NCBI RefSeq assembly: GCF_042678305.1 | Contig: NZ_JBHUDT010000004.1 | Source: Gelatiniphilus marinus | Lineage (GTDB): Bacteria; Bacteroidota; Bacteroidia; Flavobacteriales; Flavobacteriaceae | Reading direction: 5' to 3' (one strand) | Length of the DNA stretch: 64,000 bases | Shown: piece by piece, positions 18,889 through 25,974 of the stretch | How the letters are laid out: each line of letters starts with the position of its first letter | How positions within the stretch are numbered: the stretch's first letter is position 1 | The notes under the pieces: generated by a model | What the model saw: the letters and a program-made list of their open reading frames with translations, nothing else | What the model was told of the DNA's origin: nothing | The model's database searches: none | Made by a program: the position numbers and the translations under genes

Positions 18889-18916
18889 ATTTTCAAATAG
18901 TTAAATCATTGAAAAT
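18889..18916. promoter_or_regulatory. Inverted repeat in the hsdM leader
   Basis: ATTTTCAA and TTGAAAAT form an exact 8-bp inverted repeat with 12 nt between the arms. A second nested pair, TGATTT/AAATCA, overlaps it. It lies downstream of the predicted start, so it could be an operator or an RNA hairpin; AT-rich chance pairing is possible. Confidence 0.35.
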
Positions 18917-18965
18917 AAGCTAAAAAAATGCTCTACAAAAGCAATAATAAGAAGAAATAAAATAT

Positions 18966-20459
18966 ATGTTCGAACAAACATTTAAAAATATAGACGACCT
19001 GCTTTACAAAGATTCTGGAGCAGATAGCGAATTAGATTACATTGGGCAAACCTCTTGGGTAATGTTCTTGCGCTACTTGCACGAGTTAGAACAAGACAAA
19101 GCAGACGAAGCCGAATTAAAAGGGGAAACTTACAACTTTATTTTAGATGAACAATACCGTTGGCCAAATTGGGCAATGCCAAAAGTAAAAGTAATAAAAG
19201 GGAACACTGAGGTTCTCGAAGTGGACCATCACGCGGCTTTAACAGGACCAGATTTAGTGGCTTTTGTAGATGGAAAGCTATTTCCGTACCTCGCAAAATT
19301 TAAACAAGAAGCAGATTCTGCAAATAGCATTGAATACAAGATTGGGGAAATTTTCTCTGAACTTAAAAACAAGATCCAATCTGGTTATAACCTGCGTGAG
19401 ATTTTAGAATATGCAGACCAACTGCCTTTCCGTGCTTCAAGTGATAAACATGAGTTAAGCCACCTATACGAAACCAAGATTAAAAACATGGGAAATGCAG
19501 GCAGAAATGGCGGGCAATACTACACACCAAGACCACTTATTCGTGCTATGATTAATGTGATTAACCCACAAATAGGCGAAAAAATTTATGATGGTGCAGC
19601 AGGTTCTTGTGGCTTTTTATGTGAAGCTTACGAGTACATGTACCAGCGCATGGAAAAAACCACAGACAACCTTAAAACCTTACAAGAAAACACCCTTTAC
19701 GGCAAAGAAAAAAAGAACTTAGCCTATGTAATTGGAATAATGAATATGATTTTGCATGGTATTGAAGCACCAAATATTATACATACCAATACATTGGGCG
19801 AAAATATACGCGACATACAAGAGAAAAACCGCTACCATGTAATTTTAGCAAATCCGCCATTTGGAGGAAAAGAACGCAAAGAAATCCAGCAGAATTTTGA
19901 CATAAAAACAGGAGAAACCGCTTTCTTGTTTATGCAACATTTTATAAAGAGTTTAAAAACTGGCGGTCGTGCAGCCATTGTTATTAAAAACACCGTATTA
20001 AGCAATACCGATAATGCTTCTGTTGCATTGCGTAAACACCTATTAGAAAGCTGTAATCTGCATACCATTTTAGATATGCCAGCAGGTACTTTTACAGGTG
20101 CAGGCGTTAAAACCGTTGTCTTGTTTTTTACAAAAGGCGAACCTACCAAAAACATTTGGTATTACCAATTAGACCCAGGACGAAACATGGGAAAAACCAA
20201 TCCTTTAAACGATAAGGATATGGAAGAATTTGTCAAATTACAAAAGGATGTCACCCTGAGCTTGTCGAAGGGCGAAACCGAAAAATCTTGGACTATAAAA
20301 GTAGCAGATATAGACGACACTACTTTTGATTTATCTACCAAAAACCCAAACACACCAGAAGAAACACCTTTGCGTAGCCCTGAAGAAATATTAGCAGAAA
20401 TGGAAACTTTGGATGCAGAAACCAATACGATACTTAAATCTATTAAAGCGTTGATATGA
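18966..20459 (+). CDS. hsdM: Type I restriction-modification DNA methyltransferase subunit M
   Basis: HsdM methylates adenine N6 at the site specified by HsdS and is needed for both modification and cleavage complexes. Motif I is DGAAGSCGFL (from about D209) and motif IV is NPPF at N296-F299. The N-terminal HsdM_N helical region and the C-terminal tail are present, giving 497 residues, a usual length. Near residue 430 the run VTLSLSKGETEK is encoded by a REP-like palindrome (20254-20272) read in frame. Its stop overlaps the start of the GIY-YIG gene by 4 nt (ATGA), showing tight coupling. Confidence 0.96.
   Translation: MFEQTFKNIDDLLYKDSGADSELDYIGQTSWVMFLRYLHELEQDKADEAELKGETYNFILDEQYRWPNWAMPKVKVIKGNTEVLEVDHHAALTGPDLVAFVDGKLFPYLAKFKQEADSANSIEYKIGEIFSELKNKIQSGYNLREILEYADQLPFRASSDKHELSHLYETKIKNMGNAGRNGGQYYTPRPLIRAMINVINPQIGEKIYDGAAGSCGFLCEAYEYMYQRMEKTTDNLKTLQENTLYGKEKKNLAYVIGIMNMILHGIEAPNIIHTNTLGENIRDIQEKNRYHVILANPPFGGKERKEIQQNFDIKTGETAFLFMQHFIKSLKTGGRAAIVIKNTVLSNTDNASVALRKHLLESCNLHTILDMPAGTFTGAGVKTVVLFFTKGEPTKNIWYYQLDPGRNMGKTNPLNDKDMEEFVKLQKDVTLSLSKGETEKSWTIKVADIDDTTFDLSTKNPNTPEETPLRSPEEILAEMETLDAETNTILKSIKALI
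20254..20272. repeat. REP-like palindrome inside hsdM
   Basis: CCCTGAGCTTGTCGAAGGG is a clean copy of the TGAGC/GTCGAAGG family within coding sequence. It preserves the frame. Confidence 0.75.
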
Positions 20460-20878
20460 TTGGATGGATGTATATATTAGAGTGCTCTGACGGAAGCTAC
20501 TACACAGGGAGTGCAAATAATTTGGAGCTGCGTTTTCAACAACACCAAAATGGAGAAGGTGCAAATCATACAAAAAAAAGATTACCAGTTAGGCTGTTAT
20601 ATTTTGAAGAATTTCAAAGAATTGATGAGGCTTTTTACAGAGAAAAACAAGTGCAAGGATGGAGCAGAAAAAAGAAGGAAGCCCTAATACTTGGCTTTCA
20701 TGAAAAGTTACCAGAACTTTCAAAAAATTACACTCAATATAGAGGGGATGTGGTTTCGACAAGCTCAACCACCGAAAAAACAACAAGTTCAACCACCGAA
20801 AAAACAATAAGCTCAACCACCAATATAAATCCGTTGCCTGAGCCTGTCGAAGGCAACACTCAAAAATTAAAGAGTTAA
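20456..20878 (+). CDS. GIY-YIG nuclease-domain protein
   Basis: A small (140-residue) GIY-YIG superfamily protein of the UPF0213/YhbQ-like type. MYILECSDGSYYTGSANN carries the two-part GIY-YIG motif, and the core ends with the conserved EAFYREKQVQGWSRKKKEALI. The catalytic core needs only ~95 residues. The C-terminal ~40 residues are Ser/Thr/Glu-rich 8-residue repeats (SSTTEKTT) followed by NPLPEPVEGN, all encoded by REP-like DNA. It overlaps hsdM by 4 nt and precedes hsdS by 1 nt, so it is translated as part of the restriction operon. Whether it acts in restriction is unknown. Confidence 0.9.
   Translation: MIGWMYILECSDGSYYTGSANNLELRFQQHQNGEGANHTKKRLPVRLLYFEEFQRIDEAFYREKQVQGWSRKKKEALILGFHEKLPELSKNYTQYRGDVVSTSSTTEKTTSSTTEKTISSTTNINPLPEPVEGNTQKLKS
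20752..20857. repeat. REP-derived tandem and inverted repeats at the 3' end of the GIY-YIG gene
   Basis: One REP copy in reverse orientation (GGTTTCGACAAGCTCAACC, 20752-20770) runs into ~2.6 tandem 24-bp units (20760-20821) based on AAGCTCAACCACCGAAAA. A forward copy GTTGCCTGAGCCTGTCGAAG closes it near 20833-20857. All remain in frame. Confidence 0.75.
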
Positions 20879-20879
20879 T

Positions 20880-22088
20880 ATGAGAGAAGGATGGATTTGT
20901 GAGGAGTTAAGTAATTGTATCAAATTAAAAAGTGGTAATGGTCTAACTGCTAAAAAAATGGTTACAGGTAAATTCCCTGTTTTTGGAGGTAATGGTATTG
21001 CAGGTTATCATAACACTTATAATTTAGAGGGAAAAAATATAATAATCGGACGTGTTGGTGCTCAATGTGGAAATGCACGTTTTATTGATGAAAAGATATG
21101 GTTGACTGATAATGCATTTAAGATTTCTGAATTTATACATGATTTTGATTTTCAATTCTTGTACTACCTTTTAAATCATGTTGATTTGAGAAGTTATGCT
21201 CGACAAGCAGCTCAACCAGTAATTTCAAACTCTTCATTAAAAAAAGTAAAATTATGTTTTCCTACGTCTCTAACAGAACAAAAACAAATCGTAGCCATAC
21301 TCGATAAAACCTTTGCAGCCATAGACCAAGCCAAAGCCAATATTGAAAAAAACATAGCAAACGCTAAAGAGTTGTTTCAATCTAAACTCAATGACATTTT
21401 TAGCCACACTTCAACAGGCTCAGGGCAAGCAGGCAATGGTTGGGAGGAGAAGACTTTGGGGGAAGTTGCGAATGTTAGCTATGGCTTTACAGACAAATCA
21501 ACTTCAGATGGGGACTATAGATATATCCGAATTACTGATATTGATAAGAATGGTGAATTAGATGAAAGTGGAAAAGTTTATATAAAATCTTCAGAGAAAG
21601 CACTTGAATTTATTCTAAAGGACAACGATTTATTAATGGCTAGAACTGGAGCAACTTTTGCAAAAACTCTTCTTTATAAAGATTATGAACCCTCAATTTT
21701 TGCATCCTATTTAATAAAGATATCTTTTACAGAAAATATTTCAAATGAGCTTTATTGGTATTTTACTAAATCTGGATATTATTGGGAACAAGCTAATAAT
21801 TTATCCTCAGGCTCTGCTCAACCCCATTTTAATGGTGCAGCTTTAAAGAAAGTCAAATTTTCTTATCCGACAGAAACTAAGAAACAAAATGATTTAATAG
21901 AAATAATAAAAGGATTCGACATTTCAACAAAAAAAATAATTTTTTCCTATGAGCAAAAACTAATCAAATTAGAAGACCTCAAAAAATCAATCCTTCAAAA
22001 AGCTTTTGCAGGAGCATTAACCAGTCCTGAAAGGACGCCTTCTATCAAGGATGGAAGCATTCCATCCCTATTAGACACAAACAAATAA
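20880..22088 (+). CDS. hsdS: Type I restriction-modification specificity subunit S
   Basis: HsdS carries the DNA recognition of the type I enzyme. The 402 residues show two target-recognition domains, each followed by a helical spacer: TEQKQIVAILDKTFAAIDQAKANIEK closes the first half and KLEDLKKSILQKAFAGAL the second. TRD1 starts near residue 1 (LKSGNGLTAKK); TRD2 begins after WEEKTLGEVANVS. The junction residues STGSGQAGNG come from a REP-like repeat at 21408-21430. The protein runs ~22 residues beyond the usual KAFAGxL end (SPERTPSIKDG onward); that tail is encoded by hairpin repeats flanking the transposase gene. The target sequence cannot be read from this. Confidence 0.93.
   Translation: MREGWICEELSNCIKLKSGNGLTAKKMVTGKFPVFGGNGIAGYHNTYNLEGKNIIIGRVGAQCGNARFIDEKIWLTDNAFKISEFIHDFDFQFLYYLLNHVDLRSYARQAAQPVISNSSLKKVKLCFPTSLTEQKQIVAILDKTFAAIDQAKANIEKNIANAKELFQSKLNDIFSHTSTGSGQAGNGWEEKTLGEVANVSYGFTDKSTSDGDYRYIRITDIDKNGELDESGKVYIKSSEKALEFILKDNDLLMARTGATFAKTLLYKDYEPSIFASYLIKISFTENISNELYWYFTKSGYYWEQANNLSSGSAQPHFNGAALKKVKFSYPTETKKQNDLIEIIKGFDISTKKIIFSYEQKLIKLEDLKKSILQKAFAGALTSPERTPSIKDGSIPSLLDTNK
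21408..21430. repeat. REP-like half element inside hsdS
   Basis: The core TTCAACAGGCTCAGGGCAAG resembles one arm of the TTCGACAGGCTCAG family in reverse orientation. It lies at the boundary between the first conserved spacer and TRD2. Confidence 0.55.
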
Positions 22089-22103
22089 AAACCCTAAAAG
22101 GGT
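22024..22103. repeat. Left hairpin cluster flanking the RAYT gene
   Basis: Three small palindromes: GTCCT-GAA-AGGAC (22024-22036), GGATGGAA-GCA-TTCCATCC (22049-22067) and ACCCT-AAA-AGGGT (22091-22103). A related AAAAGGGTGATATA lies at 22144. The first two are inside the 3' end of hsdS. Confidence 0.75.
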
Positions 22104-22161
22104 GTTGTAAATGATAAGTAATGAACTGATATATAAAAAACATAAAAGGGTGATATAAACT

Positions 22162-22614
22162 ATGGGACAGTCACTCGTACAGAACTACATACATATCGTC
22201 TTTAGTACCAAGTACAGAGAAGAACTCATTTATCCACCCTATGAGCAAGAATTGCATGCGTATTTAGGTGGTGTATGTAACGAGTTAGAATGCCCAGTTT
22301 TAATAGTTGGCGGATATACCAATCATATTCATATTTTATGTATGTTGTCCAAAAAAATAGCTTTAATGACTTTAGTACAAAAAATAAAAGCCCATTCAAG
22401 CAAATGGATAAAAACGAAAGATAAAAGTTTGGCTAATTTCTTTTGGCAAGATGGTTATGGTGCGTTTTCAGTAAACCCAAGAGAAGTAGATGTGGTAATT
22501 AATTATATAAAAAATCAACACGAGCACCATAGCAAAAAAGATTTTAAGGAAGAATATAGAAGTTTTCTAAAGACGTGTAACGTAGATTATGATGAAAAAT
22601 ATGTTTGGGAATAG
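22162..22614 (+). mobile_element. REP-associated tyrosine transposase (RAYT, IS200/IS605-like TnpA)
   Basis: This 150-residue Y1 HUH transposase gene is complete. The HUH motif is HIH at H55-H57 (GGYTNHIHIL). The catalytic tyrosine is probably Y115 (VINYIKNQHEHH), and FFWQDGYGAFSV is the conserved strand typical of transposase_17 proteins. It sits between hsdS and hsdR in the same orientation. Palindromic clusters flank it on both sides (22024-22103 and 22622-22700), as described for RAYT/REP units, so it may be immobile but able to process nearby REPs. No second gene such as tnpB is present. Confidence 0.9.
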
Positions 22615-22621
22615 ATATATC

Positions 22622-22700
22622 GCCCTTTCAGGGCTTTACGCAGCATATCATTATAAGGCAGGACTTCGTCCTACCTTTTTGAACATCATCCCTTCGGGAT
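22622..22700. repeat. Right hairpin cluster flanking the RAYT gene
   Basis: Three palindromes with TTC loops: GCCCT-TTC-AGGGC (22622-22634), AGGAC-TTC-GTCCT (22660-22672) and ATCCC-TTC-GGGAT (22688-22700). The first is nearly the reverse complement of the leftmost hairpin before the transposase, so the unit has inverted ends. Confidence 0.75.
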
Positions 22701-22716
22701 TAAAAACCAAAAACAA

Positions 22717-25170
22717 ATGAACGAAGAACAAACCAAATACGATTTAATAGAACCAGCATTGCGTGAGGCAGGTTGGGGCATAGTTGAAGGCACTAAGGTT
22801 TGGAAAGAGTTCCCCATTACACAAGGAAGAATAATTGGTCAAAATAGAAGAGCTCAACCACTCAAAGCAGATTATGTATTACAATACAAAAACAGGCGCA
22901 TTGGCATTGTAGAAGCAAAAAAAAGAGATTTATACTATACAGATGGCGTTGGGCAAGCCAAAGATTATGCAGAGCGATTAAATATTCGTTTTAGTTATGC
23001 CACCAATGGTTTGCAAATCTATGGAATAGATATGGACGATGGTACAGAAGGCGATGTATCCAACTATCCTACACCAGACGAGCTTTGGGAAATGACTTTT
23101 CCAACACCTAAAGAAGCGTACAAAGTGGAGATTGCCAATTGGAAAGAACGCTTATTTGCCATCCCATTTGAAGACAGAGGTGGTACTTGGCAACCCAGAT
23201 ATTACCAACAAAACGCCATTGCCAAAGTGTTGGAAGCTGTTTCAGAGAAAAAAGACAGAATCTTGCTCACATTAGCCACAGGAACAGGAAAAACAGCCAT
23301 TGCCTTTCAAATTGCTTGGAAACTGTTTCATGCCAAATGGAATTTAAAACGTGATGGAAATCGTGCACCTCGCATTTTATTTTTAGCAGACAGAAACATA
23401 TTGGCAGACCAAGCCTTTAATTCGTTTAACGCCTTTGATGTTATTGATGAAAATATAAAAGTAAGAATTCGTCCTTCCGAAATAAAAAAGAAAGGTAGTG
23501 TACCAACCAATGGAAATGTGTTTTTTACCATTTTTCAAACCTTTATGACAGATGCGCAGAAAAATGCTTATTTAGAAGAGGCTCCTGAAGATGAAGCAAT
23601 TACAAAAAAACAACCAGAGGATTTTAATTTCGGACAGTATGCACCCGATTTTTTCGATTTCATAATTATAGACGAGTGCCATCGTGGTGGTGGAAATGAT
23701 GAAAGTTCTTGGAGAGCCATCATGGATTATTTTTCGCCTGCTGTACAACTGGGTTTAACCGCTACCCCAAAACGAGATGTAAACGGAGACACTTACAATT
23801 ATTTTGGCGACCCTGTTTATACCTATAAGTTAAAAGATGGTATTAATGATGGTTTCTTAACACCTTTTAAGGTAAAAGAAATTCAAACCAATTACGATGA
23901 ATATACGGTAACCAAAGATGACACCATTTTGTTTGGTGATGTAGAAGTTGGAGATACGTTTACCTATCGAGATTATGGTCGTAAAATAATCATTCAACAA
24001 GTTGAAGCATACAGAGTTAAAAAATTCTTGGAAATCATTAACCAAAGTCAAAAGTCGCTGGTGTTTTGTGCAACACAAAAGCATGCTGCTTTAATTAGAG
24101 ATTTAATCAATCAACATTCAACTAGTACGAGTACCAATTATTGTAATCGTGTAACAGCAGATGATGGCAACATAGGAGAACAGCATTTACGCAATTTTCA
24201 AGATAATGAAAAAAGCATTCCAACAATACTAACAACTTCTCAAAAGCTAAGCACAGGTGTTGACGCACCAGAACTAAGAAACATTGTGTTGCTTCGTCCA
24301 GTAGATTCTATGGTAGAATTTAAACAAATCGTTGGGCGCGGTACACGATTGTTTGATGGTAAGGATTATTTCACGGTATTCGATTTTGTACATGCACACC
24401 ATCATTTCCAAGACCCAGAATGGGATGGAGAACCATTAGAACCAGAACCACCAACAGGAGGCGGAACACCAAGACCTTGCAACGTTTGCAATATATCTCC
24501 TTGTATTTGTGCCAAAGAACCTGAACCAGATTATGTGTGTACTAAGTGTGATAATGCACCTTGTGTTTGTGATACACTACCGCGACAAATGATTAAAGTT
24601 AGACTTTCAGATAATAAAGAGCGGGAGATAGATTCTATGGTAAAAACTACTTTCTGGAGTCCAGAAGGCAAACCCATTGGGCACCAAGAATTTTTAGACC
24701 AGCTTTTTGGCGATTTACCAGAATTCTTTAAAAGTGAAGATGAGTTACGAAAAATTTGGAGTTTACCAAGCACCCGTAAAAACCTATTGACTGAATTAGA
24801 AGAAAAAGGATATACCAATGCGCAATTAGAAGATTTACGTCGATTAATTCATGGAGAAGATAGCGACCTTTTTGATGTGTTAAGTTATGTGGCTTATCAC
24901 AAAGACCTTGTTGCAAGATTAGAACGCGCAAGTAGAGCTAAAATCCAAATGAATGAATACAACCAAAAACAACAAGAATTTTTAAATTTTGTCTTGGAAC
25001 AATACGTAAAAGAAGGAGTTGATGAATTAGACGACTCAAAACTTCCTGACTTGTTGGAATTGAAATACAAAGCCATTGCAGATGCAAAACGCGAATTAGG
25101 AGATATTAAATCGATTAGAGAAACCTTTATCGGATTTCAAGAATACTTATACCAAGAAAGAGCCATCTAG
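22717..25170 (+). CDS. hsdR: Type I restriction enzyme subunit R (EcoEI-like helicase-nuclease)
   Basis: HsdR is the ATP-driven DNA translocase and nuclease of the complex. The N-terminal nuclease domain has KADYVLQYKNRRIGIVEAKK, matching the D-x(n)-E-x-K type. The helicase motor shows motif I TGTGKT, motif II DECH (IIIDECHRGG), motif III LTATPKR and motif VI QIVGRGTRL. The C-terminal part resembles the EcoEI R_C domain. Between them (residues ~588-618) is a cysteine-rich insert with two copies of CxxCxxxPCxC. The 817-residue length fits this subfamily. The gene starts 16 bp after the right hairpin cluster, so its expression may depend on read-through past the transposase region. Confidence 0.95.
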   Translation: MNEEQTKYDLIEPALREAGWGIVEGTKVWKEFPITQGRIIGQNRRAQPLKADYVLQYKNRRIGIVEAKKRDLYYTDGVGQAKDYAERLNIRFSYATNGLQIYGIDMDDGTEGDVSNYPTPDELWEMTFPTPKEAYKVEIANWKERLFAIPFEDRGGTWQPRYYQQNAIAKVLEAVSEKKDRILLTLATGTGKTAIAFQIAWKLFHAKWNLKRDGNRAPRILFLADRNILADQAFNSFNAFDVIDENIKVRIRPSEIKKKGSVPTNGNVFFTIFQTFMTDAQKNAYLEEAPEDEAITKKQPEDFNFGQYAPDFFDFIIIDECHRGGGNDESSWRAIMDYFSPAVQLGLTATPKRDVNGDTYNYFGDPVYTYKLKDGINDGFLTPFKVKEIQTNYDEYTVTKDDTILFGDVEVGDTFTYRDYGRKIIIQQVEAYRVKKFLEIINQSQKSLVFCATQKHAALIRDLINQHSTSTSTNYCNRVTADDGNIGEQHLRNFQDNEKSIPTILTTSQKLSTGVDAPELRNIVLLRPVDSMVEFKQIVGRGTRLFDGKDYFTVFDFVHAHHHFQDPEWDGEPLEPEPPTGGGTPRPCNVCNISPCICAKEPEPDYVCTKCDNAPCVCDTLPRQMIKVRLSDNKEREIDSMVKTTFWSPEGKPIGHQEFLDQLFGDLPEFFKSEDELRKIWSLPSTRKNLLTELEEKGYTNAQLEDLRRLIHGEDSDLFDVLSYVAYHKDLVARLERASRAKIQMNEYNQKQQEFLNFVLEQYVKEGVDELDDSKLPDLLELKYKAIADAKRELGDIKSIRETFIGFQEYLYQERAI

Positions 25171-25191
25171 AGAGGGGTGCCAAACCTAAAT

Positions 25192-25974
25192 CTACTTCCC
25201 TATAAAATCCGCTCTACGCTTCTCTAAAAAAGCGGTGGTGCCTTCGGTAAAATCCTGGGTATCAAAACAGTTTCCAAATTCAAAAATTTCAACCTCAAAA
25301 CCATTGGTGCCGTCTTTATAATTTGCGTTAACGGCTTTAATGGCGGCACCAATGGCCACCGGGGAGTTTCGGGCTATTTTACCGGCTATTTTTTCGCACA
25401 ACGGCAACAAATCTTCGGGTGCGGTTACGTGGTTAACCAAACCGTAGCTTAAGGCTTGGTTAGTATCAATCATGCCTGCGGTCATAATCAGTTCCAAGGC
25501 GCGTCCTTTGCCAATAAGCTGCGGTAAACGCTGTGTACCACCATACCCCGGGATAACACCAAGCGATACTTCGGGCAGTCCCATTTTGGCATTGTTGCTG
25601 GCCACCCTAAAATGGCAGGCCATGGCAAGCTCCAGTCCGCCACCAAGGGCAAAACCGTTAATAGCGGCAATGGTTGGAGTAGATAGGTTTTCAATAAAAT
25701 CGAACAATAATTCCTGACCCTTTTGGGCTAGTTTCTTGCCTTTTTTAGAATCGAAATGGGCAAATTCCGATATATCTGCACCTGCAACAAAGGCCTTTTC
25801 TCCGCTGCCCGTTACAATAATAACCTTGGTGTTTTTATCGGTATCGGCATGTTTAAAAGCCGCATGTAATTCCTTAATGGTAGCCTTGTTTAAAGCGTTT
25901 AGTTTACTAGGGCGGTTTACGGTTATGGTTGTAATGCCCTGGCTAAATGCGGTTAAAATGTTATTGTAATTCAT
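25192..25974 (-). CDS. Enoyl-CoA hydratase/isomerase family protein
   Basis: A crotonase-fold enzyme (260 residues) that probably hydrates trans-2-enoyl-CoA in beta-oxidation. The oxyanion-hole segments AFVAGADISEF and NGFALGGGLELAMACH are present. Both catalytic glutamates appear, in GGGLELAMACH and GLPEVSLG, and PGYGGTQRLP follows, so a hydratase is likely. The start overlaps the 3' end of the sensor kinase gene by 14 nt, suggesting cotranscription, although no functional link is evident. It is convergent with hsdR, with a 21-bp gap. Confidence 0.93.
   Translation of the reverse strand: MNYNNILTAFSQGITTITVNRPSKLNALNKATIKELHAAFKHADTDKNTKVIIVTGSGEKAFVAGADISEFAHFDSKKGKKLAQKGQELLFDFIENLSTPTIAAINGFALGGGLELAMACHFRVASNNAKMGLPEVSLGVIPGYGGTQRLPQLIGKGRALELIMTAGMIDTNQALSYGLVNHVTAPEDLLPLCEKIAGKIARNSPVAIGAAIKAVNANYKDGTNGFEVEIFEFGNCFDTQDFTEGTTAFLEKRRADFIGK

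Noticed and set aside
20760..20821. Possible CRISPR-like tandem repeat
   Set aside because: The 24-bp units abut without spacers and are in frame in a coding gene; no cas gene is present.
18966..25170. Prophage or integrative element carrying the restriction operon
   Set aside because: No integrase, attachment site, tRNA junction or phage gene was seen around it.
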